Source: Leadbetterella lacunae
GTDB taxonomy: Bacteria > Bacteroidota > Bacteroidia > Cytophagales > Spirosomataceae
Length of the DNA: 64,000 bases
Direction of reading: 5' to 3'
NCBI RefSeq assembly: GCF_042649125.1
Contig: NZ_JBHRYQ010000002.1
Coordinates: 56,925 to 120,924 of the forward strand
Made by a program: the position numbers and the translations under genes. The notes beneath the pieces were generated by a model. The model had not been told where the DNA came from and searched no databases. It saw only the letters and a list, made by a program, of their open reading frames with translations. Positions 18,933-26,349 of the stretch are shown here, piece by piece; position 1 is the stretch's first letter; every line of letters starts with the position of its first letter.

Positions 18933-19700
18933 TTATTTTTTTAAAACAACAAAAAAAGTTAATGAAAATAATGCAAAAGTGAAGTTTAAATTCTGCTCAA
19001 TAATTATATTTTCTCCGAAAAAAAACATATTGAAATATCTTAAAGTAAACAATGAAAAGACGATAAATACTGTAAGATAGCCATTTCGAACCCGATTATT
19101 CAAACGTAAAAAGAATATAAAAAGAATTAGGCAAATCATCGACTCATAGAGTTGTATGGGATGTCGAATTTCATTGGCATAAGCACTATTTCTAAATATA
19201 ACGCCCCAGTCGCCATTAGTTTTCTTTCCTATCTTTTCAGAATTAAAGAAATTTCCTAATCTAATAAAAAAACCTGCCAATAGTGTTAATAGAAAAGCTT
19301 TATCCAAAAAATATAGATATCTAAATTTCTTAAATCGAGAAAACCAAAAAACTCCCGCTACTATTCCCAGTGCAGATCCGTGGCTAGAAAGACCTCCTTG
19401 CCATATTTTGACTACATCTTCAAGATTATGTTTAAATTCTTCCAAATGATAAAAAAAGACAAAACCTAATCGCCCACCTATTATTGAAGATATTGCCATG
19501 ATAATGATAAAAATCAAATTGTCTTCTGTTTCAAAATTTGTTCTGTGTAATTTTTTTAGAATATAAATGCTTAGTAAAAATGATACTGTGTATAAAAAAC
19601 CATAGTAGCTTAGTTTAATTCCATTGTTGATAATATACCTATCGACATCCCATATAATTACCCCGTCAGGTACTAATATTTTAAACACATTCAAAATCAT
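18933..19700 (-). CDS. lgt: Prolipoprotein diacylglyceryl transferase
   Basis: A 255-aa polytopic inner-membrane enzyme that transfers a diacylglyceryl group from phosphatidylglycerol to the lipobox Cys of prolipoproteins. Hallmarks are YYGFLYTVSFLLS near residue 32, GGRLGFVFFYH (about 74-84), IWQGGLSSHGSALG (about 99-112), and the Lgt signature region RLGNFFNSEKIGKKT with HPIQLYE downstream. Lgt is usually a single essential chromosomal gene, so its presence among plasmid-type genes suggests either a second copy or a chromosomal segment captured by the island. The downstream gene encodes a small lipoprotein. Confidence 0.9.
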   Translation of the reverse strand: MILNVFKILVPDGVIIWDVDRYIINNGIKLSYYGFLYTVSFLLSIYILKKLHRTNFETEDNLIFIIIMAISSIIGGRLGFVFFYHLEEFKHNLEDVVKIWQGGLSSHGSALGIVAGVFWFSRFKKFRYLYFLDKAFLLTLLAGFFIRLGNFFNSEKIGKKTNGDWGVIFRNSAYANEIRHPIQLYESMICLILFIFFLRLNNRVRNGYLTVFIVFSLFTLRYFNMFFFGENIIIEQNLNFTFALFSLTFFVVLKK

Positions 19701-19810
19701 ACTTTAATCATTATTTCTTTATTAATGTAAATTTAATTCTTTTTAGGATTTGCTAACTTTGTAAACACCTCAATTGACTTACCTAATTTTCTTAACATCA
19801 AGTTTAATCC

Positions 19811-19990
19811 ATGTATATCAAAATACTAAATGAGCATGAAATTAGATTAGTCTACGAGAAGATAAACCGAGCAGATCCAGTTCACGCTGGGCTGCTCAAT
19901 TCCTTGTTTGTTAATATTGCAAGGAGGGTATATTTTATGAGTGATGAGCAAGACGTGATTGATTTGCTAAAAAAATTAACACTTATTTAA
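19811..19990 (+). CDS. Small hypothetical protein, 59 aa
   Basis: An uninterrupted ATG-to-TAA frame (MYIKILNEHEIRLVYEKINR at the start, ending LLKKLTLI) with a soluble, amphipathic composition and no TM helix. It converges on the MobC-like gene with a 4-nt overlap of stop codons (TTAA). The composition is protein-like, and the frame fills the gap between lgt and the mobilisation gene. I do not recognise it. Confidence 0.45.
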   Translation: MYIKILNEHEIRLVYEKINRADPVHAGLLNSLFVNIARRVYFMSDEQDVIDLLKKLTLI

Positions 19991-20439
19991 GTATATAAGT
20001 GTTGTTGAATCTTTTCTGGTTTATTTAAATCTTGTAAGAGTATAGTTCGTTTTGATAAGCCCGTAAAGATTGATTTAATACTACTAATTTCTTTTTGGAT
20101 CTTCTGAATATCTGCCTTGCTTTCCCGAAGTCCTTCCCTCTTTGATCTCGATAGTTTATCGCCTGTTTTTTCTATTACATCAAGTGCTTCCAAGGCATGA
20201 TTAAGATTATAATTCTTAATTGATACCTCAATTGGCTCTTTTAATAGAACACTCCTGATAAAATAAGAAAGTGATTTTTGCCCAATCTGATTTAAAACCT
20301 TCTGTAAGTTTTCCTTTTCAGATTTTGAAACTCTTACCCTTATTATTTCGGATTTGGGTTTATTATTTTCAAGCGGTTTCCTTCCTCCGTAATTCCTTAT
20401 ATTTCCCATGGTACTAGTTATATTTCTATTTTGTACCAC
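19987..20439 (-). CDS. MobC-like plasmid mobilisation (relaxosome) protein
   Basis: A 150-aa protein opening with an RNYGGRKP basic patch and an RHH-type segment (KSEIIRVRVSKSEKENLQKV, then SLSYFIRSVLLKEP), followed by a charged helix (about 85-125). This is the pattern of MobC/MbeC-type accessory proteins, which bind the transfer origin and help a relaxase nick it. No relaxase (MobA) gene is visible in the window, so mobilisation would need one elsewhere or has been lost. The start could also be the ATG at 20409 (MGNIRNYGGRKP), which fits the family better. Confidence 0.65.
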   Translation of the reverse strand: MVQNRNITSTMGNIRNYGGRKPLENNKPKSEIIRVRVSKSEKENLQKVLNQIGQKSLSYFIRSVLLKEPIEVSIKNYNLNHALEALDVIEKTGDKLSRSKREGLRESKADIQKIQKEISSIKSIFTGLSKRTILLQDLNKPEKIQQHLYT

Positions 20440-20556
20440 AAAAATAGAAACTCTGTTCTGTAATTTTTCAATGTCAGTATCTTTCTTTGAGGACTTAAAA
20501 AAAGATAAAATGTCTTTTTGAAAAAACAGAGATATTTATAATAAAGAACAAAAATT

Positions 20557-20781
20557 ATGAACTTGAAACGAGCATTAGAATGGTCAAAAAATATAGAAAA
20601 GCTAATTAAGGTATGGTCTACAATTATTGACCATATGCTTCAAACATTTTCGAAAAATTACAAATTTTTTTTACTCATAATATTGGCATTGATGATATTT
20701 TATAAAGACTCTTCTGCTCTATTGCTTGGAGTACTAGAATTAGTGCTATCCTTATTCCAAAGCAAAAAAACTATTAAATAG
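20557..20781 (+). CDS. Hypothetical small membrane protein
   Basis: 74 residues: a soluble helical N-terminus (LKRALEWSKNIEKLIKVWST) and one hydrophobic segment (about 42-64, FFLLIILALMIF ... LLLGVLELVLSLF), then a short basic tail. It diverges from the MobC-like gene. A single-pass membrane protein of unknown role; it could belong to the plasmid backbone. Confidence 0.45.
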   Translation: MNLKRALEWSKNIEKLIKVWSTIIDHMLQTFSKNYKFFLLIILALMIFYKDSSALLLGVLELVLSLFQSKKTIK

Positions 20782-20828
20782 ACCCATTTTATAATTATAC
20801 TTATTTACTTAAATACTTATTTAAGTAA

Positions 20829-21433
20829 TTACTCGAATAACCTAGTCCTGTTTGCCGTCATAGTTCTGTTTATATTATATTTAGCTTCTTCCAACACTAA
20901 TTTTGCCTTTTCAACATCTCCAAGCTGTAATCAAAGTGCATTCATTTTTTCATCATAAGGTTGTCTAAAATTCTTATATTCATCAAAGAAATTTTCTTCT
21001 ACTCAACCGAGTAAATAACCACTAAAACTACTACCTTTTCTGTAATTGTGTATAATTTCTTCCGCACTTCCTGGCTGAATGTTGTCTAGATTTGTAACAT
21101 AATTATTTGCAGCCAATTCAATTAAAAATGTTGGATTTTCAGCCTCCTTTTCGGCTTTGAGCTTACTTAACACTGTTTGTACAAGTGTAGGTGTTGAGAT
21201 AAATATATTTTCGATGAATCTAGTCTTTGCTTCATTAAATTCCTTCTGAATTTTCTTTTTTTCTTCTTCTTTACTCTGCTCTTCTCTTTTTTGTTGAATT
21301 TGAATCTCTTTCTTTACGTCCTTGTCTTTCTTTTTTTGTTTCTCTTCTTCTATCGGGTCGAATAAATCAGGTTGAGGTAACATGGTTTGAATAAATCCAA
21401 TAGGGTTCTTGATTGTTTTCCCTGATGCCCTAT
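20829..21433 (-). pseudogene. Plasmid rep-like gene: 5' end removed by IS3 copy 2, two in-frame TGA codons
   Basis: The open part (ATG 21383 to TGA at 21003) encodes a highly charged coiled-coil protein (126 aa). The same frame continues upstream of the ATG to the IS3 edge with coding-like sequence (SGKTIKNPIGFIQT). Downstream it runs past TGA at 21003 into VEENFFDEYKNFRQPYDEKM, past a second TGA near 20931, into LQLGDVEKAKLVLEEAKYNI, and stops with TAA at 20829. KNPIGFI is the kind of motif seen near the C-terminus of plasmid initiator (Rep) proteins. Both TGA codons look like lost Trp codons. Rep identity is a tentative inference. Confidence 0.55.
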
Positions 21434-22664
21434 AGTTATCCCCAATTTTAATACCAGCAGTTAAGTTGAAAAAAACTTAAATTGCAGTATGAAAAACATC
21501 AAGCGTAAATTTACATCTGACTTCAAATTAAAGGTCATTTTAGAAGCTTTGAAAGAGCAACAAACTTTGGCCGAATTAAGCCAAAAGTACGAGCTTCATC
21601 CCAATCAAATTTCAGTATGGAAGACCGAATTTCTAGCCAAAGCAAACTTTAGAATTAAAAAAGCCTAAGCCGTCTTACTCTGCACCAGGGTTAGAACAGA
21701 TGTTTGCCAAAATTGGTAAGCTTCAAATGGAATTAGATTATCTTAAAAAAAAAGCTGTCATGATACCTAGGAAAGATCGGTATTCTATGGTCAGTGGTGC
21801 TGAAGTTCTAAGTTTTCGCCGCCAATGTGAATTACTCTGCATTCCCCGAACAAAGATATATTATAAGCCTAAACCAGAATCTCAAGTGAATCTTCACATA
21901 ATGAGGCTCATGGATGAACAGTATATAAAAACTCCTTTTTATGGCTTCCCTCGAATGTTTGATTACGTTCAAAATGCCTGCTCGATGTGGGTTTTGAATC
22001 CTAAAAGAGTTTAACGTTTGTATAAAACAATGGGCTTAAAATATTTATTACCAGGACCTAAAACCCCTACCCGAAAACTACTTATAAATTTCCGTATCTT
22101 TTAAATGATATTGTTGTTAATCGGGTAAATCAGGTTTGGGCTTCAGATATTACTTACATCCCGATGAGCCGAGGTTATATGTACCTTTACGCTATAATTG
22201 ATTTACATAGCAGGTTTATTGTAAACTGGGGAATTTCCAACAGTATGACCTCCGACTGGGTTTCTGTTCTTACCCGCGAAGCAATCCTAAATTGGGGAAG
22301 GCCAGAAATCTTCAACACCGATCATGGAAGTCAATTTACCTCTGAAAAATTCATAAGTACACTCAAAGAGTTTGAAATTAAAATAAGCATGGATGGAAAA
22401 GGAAGAGCAATCGACAATATTTTTATAGAAAGGTTCTGGCGAACGATAAAGTATGAACTTATATACTTAAACCCTTTTAATAGTGGCTATCAATTGTACC
22501 AAGAATTGGAAGAATACCTAAGATATTATAAGTTTGAAAGAGGACACAGCTCAATTGGGAAATTGACTCCGGCAAAACTGTTTAATGTAAAAGATAGTAT
22601 CAATTTTTTAACTAAATATTCAACGATAAATTCGACTTTACTGGTTTAAAAATGGGGGTAGGTT
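21434..22664 (+). mobile_element. IS3-family insertion sequence, copy 2
   Basis: Same element and orientation as 12207-13441, nearly identical over its length, with the same terminal repeats (TTATCCCCAATTTTAATACC at the left, AATGGGGGTAGGTT at the right). It is inserted in the rep-like gene and, with copy 1, brackets about 8 kb of DNA like a composite transposon. Confidence 0.85.
21489..22649 (+). pseudogene. IS3-family transposase OrfA/OrfB of copy 2, multiply disabled
   Basis: OrfA starts at 21489 but loses 5 nt relative to copy 1 near 21640, which breaks its frame. The A-run at the OrfA/OrfB junction has nine A residues instead of eight, so the C-terminal part of OrfA is fused in frame to OrfB (DYLKKKAVMIPRKDRYSMVS). 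OrfB is cut by a TAA at 22012-22014 where copy 1 has TAT. It has the same downstream frameshift as copy 1, then resumes at 22164. The DDE residues of the last segment (TDHGSQFTS, IERFW) are intact. Its stop is displaced by nine codons. Confidence 0.85.
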
Positions 22665-22860
22665 AAATTTGTAGCCTTTAAAATATTTTATCAATCTATT
22701 AGTATTAACAAAAATACATTATTATTTAGATACACCTTTATGGTGTTTGATATTAAATCTTTTAAAAATCATATGATTGTTTTAGAAAATTGGTTAATAA
22801 AAATGTGTTTTGCCTAAGCGTAAAGCTGTAAATACATAAATATGTAATTATATATAAGTA

Positions 22861-23460
22861 TTACATATTTGATAATATCTCAGATGTTAAGTTTAGGATT
22901 TCTTCCTTTGCTTTATCGTCTTCGGTTTCGAAAATACCACCTGTAAGAGGTGAACGAGTGTAACTAACTCGTTGAGATACCATGCTTACTAAAACAGGAA
23001 TGTCATAGTTATTAAGTTGTTCTTTGATGTCTTGTGTTAAGGTTGTGCTATGTTGAATCATATTAAGGACTATACCAGCTTTAAGATTAGGTTTTTTTTT
23101 CATGGATTCATTTAGCAAATGAATTGTAGCTCTAATTGCCATGATGTCTAGAACTCCGGCCTTGGTAGGAACCAGTACATAATCTGATAATTCGAAAAAG
23201 TCAGGTAATAAACTAGAGAGGTAGGGGGGGGTATCAATTATTGCTACATCATATTTGTCTTGAATCTTGCCTAGTTCATCAAGTGGAACTAAATCAATAC
23301 CATCTAGGCCAAAATACTCTCCTAATCCTGATATACTACCTTGTGGATCACTATCCAAAACGGCTACCCTCAAAGAATGCTTCAAGCAATAGCCAATGTT
23401 TAATGCTAGAGTGGTTTTTCCTACTCCGCCTTTTTGATGTGCAACCGTTATAATTTTCAA
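22861..23460 (-). CDS. parA: ParA-family plasmid partition ATPase
   Basis: A 199-aa short ParA/Soj-type ATPase. It has an intact deviant Walker A motif KGGVGKTT (residues 10-17, signature Lys10 and catalytic Lys15), a switch I DSDPQGS (36-42) and a Walker B/switch II IIDTPPYL. The short length without an N-terminal HTH is the type Ib form, which needs a small separate DNA-binding partner; the 89-aa RHH-like gene at 10079 is a candidate. A homopolymeric G8/C8 tract lies in the Thr-Pro-Pro codons of switch II (about 23224-23231). ACATAAATACATAAA-type repeats lie upstream of the start. Confidence 0.9.
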   Translation of the reverse strand: MKIITVAHQKGGVGKTTLALNIGYCLKHSLRVAVLDSDPQGSISGLGEYFGLDGIDLVPLDELGKIQDKYDVAIIDTPPYLSSLLPDFFELSDYVLVPTKAGVLDIMAIRATIHLLNESMKKKPNLKAGIVLNMIQHSTTLTQDIKEQLNNYDIPVLVSMVSQRVSYTRSPLTGGIFETEDDKAKEEILNLTSEILSNM

Positions 23461-24109
23461 ATCTCTGGAATTTTGTGCTTTAAAGCGTTATTATGTTAAA
23501 AATATTCTATGGCTCTTACCAAATTGTTACTAGTAAAGTAACCTGAGTAAGTTTCTTATTTTAGGGCTGAATGGTAGGTAAACCAACCTTAAAAATCGTC
23601 CCAATTGTAAAATGACGTACTTATCTTTTTGAGAATTCTACTCAAAAATGGATTAATATAGTTTGTTTAATTAAAGGCCCACAGGAAACTCAGCTTCTAT
23701 CTTATTATGATTGATTGTAATCATTAATAAAACTTAATGAATTTGTTTCGTTGACGTTTTAACTTTTGTTAGAATCAAATAATATACAAACCTACATAAA
23801 AACATAAATACATAAAAACATTTTTACATAAAAGCACAAAAATAATAATAAATAAAAGGTTTAGATTAAAATAAATAAGATTACAGTATAAATAAATGCT
23901 AATTTGAAAAATAAACATAATTACACAATTACTTAAATATGCTTTTGTGTAATTATGTAATAAGAAAAAAATTATTTAATTTATAGATGAACTCAACAAA
24001 TTATATAAGAGAAGGGGAGGGGTAAACTCCAGAATAACGCCCTTTTTTCTTAAGTACTCTTATACAATTGTTGCTTCAAAGCGAAGAGTCGCCCCTGTGC
24101 GATTCGATG
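23461..24109. other. AT-rich non-coding DNA with ACATAAA repeats upstream of parA
   Basis: No gene is seen. Between about 23780 and 23960 the words ACATAAAAACATAAATACAT, TACATAAAA and TAATTATGTAATAA recur. They resemble, on the opposite strand, the array words at 10.4-12 kb. A centromere (parS-like) or origin function is plausible for DNA upstream of a type Ib parA. Confidence 0.45.
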
Positions 24110-24429
24110 TCATTTCTGAAAATGAAATGTTTAGGCATAGAATAAGTCGTAATGCTCCAGTTGTGGACAGTATTAATCACTATTTTGATTTTAAAATATC
24201 TGAAAGCAATTTCAAAATATGCCTGGCATTTGTCAAACCTAGTCGCGTTCATTAGGCTCAATATTTTCGTCAAAATTGACCTTATGATTTGGCTACATAA
24301 GCCATTTCAAGCCCCTATCAATAGAAACGCAATAATAAAACAGTGGGGTCTGTTTTTCAATCAGACTTAAAATCATCTCACAAAAGACAATAAAGACATT
24401 TTTGCCTAATTTTGATTCTATTTAGGATA
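24110..24429 (+). mobile_element. 3' remnant of the IS4-type element (inverted relative to 8679-9977)
   Basis: From about 24157 the DNA matches, in reverse complement, the transposase 3' end and terminal repeat of the copy at 8679. The plus strand reads LILKYLKAISKYAWHLSNLV, identical to the C-terminus of the other copy, and the element ends at 24429 with AGGATA. The 5' two thirds are absent. A weak continuation of transposase-like reading runs back to about 24110. Confidence 0.8.
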
Positions 24430-24438
24430 GCATTGAGT

Positions 24439-24717
24439 TTAACTGTTTTTATAAGGTAATAAAATAATATTTGAACCTTCAATATATTTAATATCTACAA
24501 TATCTCCGATGTAATGATTCTCACAAAAGTTCCCCTTATATTCCACTTTCATGTGCCATTTCACCTTTGTACCTAGACATGAACCTGGCTTTTCAATAAT
24601 TTTCATTTTGACAAGTTCACCTTTCTCATACACTTCTATTTCTTTATAAACAGAATCCAAGAAAAAAAGTGGTGCTATGAATATAATGATACCTAAAATA
24701 ATATTTGTCTTTTTCAT
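24439..24717 (-). CDS. Candidate immunity protein, membrane-anchored
   Basis: 92 residues: one N-terminal TM helix or signal anchor (NIILGIIIFIAPLFFLDSVY) and a small beta-rich extracytoplasmic domain with two Cys. Its start overlaps the stop of the Rhs C-terminal reading frame by one base (TAATG), the same arrangement as at 39500 and 44604 in this locus. That position suggests it is the immunity partner of the preceding tip. The family is not recognised. It is the last gene of the Rhs array and stops 10 nt from the IS4 remnant end. Confidence 0.5.
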   Translation of the reverse strand: MKKTNIILGIIIFIAPLFFLDSVYKEIEVYEKGELVKMKIIEKPGSCLGTKVKWHMKVEYKGNFCENHYIGDIVDIKYIEGSNIILLPYKNS

Positions 24718-25256
24718 TAGTTTGGTCGAATTAAAATGATTGGTCTTTGGACATTAGTTGCATCTGATTTTGCAATACCTAACGTTGGGGTATTACTGCT
24801 ATTACCACTAGGTGTTCGTACAACATTAGAAGTATTTTGGATTGTATTGCCCACAACCCCCGAAGCAGTTTGCCCTACAATTTTATTAACTTTTTCAGCC
24901 CTGTTTAAGCTACTTTGTGTAGTCTCAGCTTTTGCTGCCCTATCGGTACTTAAAGGGTCGTTTGCACTTACTCTTGCTGTTCGGTCGGCTTCTTTTCTTA
25001 ACACTTTTGTATCAACTATATTTTCAGCTTTTTTCGTTAAAAAACCAGCCGCTTTGTTTGACACAACATCGGAGGCAGTTTGTGAGAGTGTTACTGACTC
25101 AATCCCGCCAGTATTTATTTGTTTGGCTAGCGATTCGGTGGCATCAATGGTTATTGCAAACTGTGTTCCTTTTCCTCCAATTGCTGACAATCCCGAAGTT
25201 GCGGCACCTGCTATCCCTGAAATAAGAATACTATTTCGGTCAATTTTATATGTCAA
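24717..25256 (-). CDS. Rhs C-terminal tip region, separated from its core by a frameshift
   Basis: 179 residues, Ala/Ser/Thr-rich with a Gly-rich segment (ISGIAGAATSGLSAIGGKG) of the kind that follows the Rhs core in Bacteroidota, then a helical low-complexity region and a RPIILIRPN end. I see no catalytic motif. Its first codons overlap the end of the Rhs core frame (25253-25256). Reading across a one-base slip gives NGKSFT-EALTYKIDRNS, so the two frames were probably one protein. It is either a decayed tip or a toxin class I cannot recognise. Confidence 0.5.
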   Translation of the reverse strand: MTYKIDRNSILISGIAGAATSGLSAIGGKGTQFAITIDATESLAKQINTGGIESVTLSQTASDVVSNKAAGFLTKKAENIVDTKVLRKEADRTARVSANDPLSTDRAAKAETTQSSLNRAEKVNKIVGQTASGVVGNTIQNTSNVVRTPSGNSSNTPTLGIAKSDATNVQRPIILIRPN

Positions 25257-26134
25257 AGCTTCGTAAAGCTCTTGCCATTAGCCATATTTCCAGCTACTTG
25301 AAAAGCATAATCAACACCTGCCCCAATTACAAGCCCACATAATGGGCAATCGCCATTAGGGTCAGGGTATCTGAGGGGATTATTCCAAACATAAACATAG
25401 GGCGAAATACTTAGGAATTTCTCCGCCAACGGATCCACCATCCAAAAACGGCCGATTGTTGGGTCTGAGGGTCTAAACTTGAAGAAATCAATGTTTAGGT
25501 TAAAATCCTCAATGCGTTGCTGTTTTTGGTATTTAAAAAGGTTCTTGTTTACGCCAGCTGATTGATTGAATGTGTATCCAAAAGGATCAAAGTCAGACTG
25601 TTGTTTTACTTTTAATTGACCATTTTCGGGAGCAAAACTTAGTCGAAGATTGCCCCAAATATCGCGGTAGTCATATTCATAATTCCAAGAGTTGTTTGTA
25701 AAAACTATTCTGCCTTCGGGATTATTTAAAGAATAATTATTGCCGTTTTTATAAATCAAATCCCCGACATAGTCCCAATATTCTCCTGCTGAATTTTCTT
25801 TTTTCAAAAGCGATCCAGCCCCATCGTAATTAAACTTGAGCCAACGACCATCGCTCCAAGTTACCTGTTTAACCTTGTTGAGATAGGTATTGTATGCTAT
25901 CAGGCTTATGCCCTTGTTTGCATCAGATTTCAAAGAACCATTTGGGTAGTAGGTGTAATTTGAACTATTTCCGCCCGCTCGAAAATCACCCACGTTTGGA
26001 TTGCCCGCAACCGCATCACTAAGGCCAGTTAGCATATTTCCCGAATAAAAATAGTTCAAATTATCAATAAGCCCAAAACTACTGCCATTTATACCGTAGC
26101 GTTGCAGGGTATTGATGTTTCCGTTTTTGTCATA
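25253..26134 (-). pseudogene. Orphan Rhs tip module 1: core fragment, 5' truncated
   Basis: The reading frame from ATG 26059 gives 268 aa of Rhs core (YD repeats such as GRWLKFNYDGAGSLLKKENS, then SDPTIGRFWMVDPLAEKFLS and the boundary NNPLRYPDPNGDCP). Homology to the full-length gene actually begins at 26134 (YDKNGNINTLQRYGI) and stops abruptly there. There is no signal peptide or N-terminal shell domain, so it cannot act alone as a secreted toxin. It is nearly identical in DNA to the other core copies and could recombine with the full-length gene. Confidence 0.75.
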
Positions 26135-26349
26135 TAAGTGCCATATTATCTGTACTTTTTATTTTCACCAACACGCCTGAAACAGGAGCATAACATTTGG
26201 GACATTTTAATTGATTTAAAGAGTTTAATTGTATCTTGTTAAGTCGTAATATATCCTGAAAAATCATTCTTTAGACTGATAAATTGGCTATTTATGATTG
26301 AAATGGGGTCACCAACACAACTGGAACATTACCTTACCACGCTGTTAAA

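Noticed and set aside
20829..21433. Genome-wide UGA-as-tryptophan recoding
   Set aside because: Other genes in the window end in TGA (for example hsdM at 1240-1242 and hsdS at 2747-2749) and use TGG for Trp, so the two UGAs are local.
24736..25266. 176-aa plus-strand hydrophobic frame opposite the Rhs tip
   Set aside because: It is antisense to the Ala/Thr-rich tip, which is in continuity with Rhs core on the minus strand.
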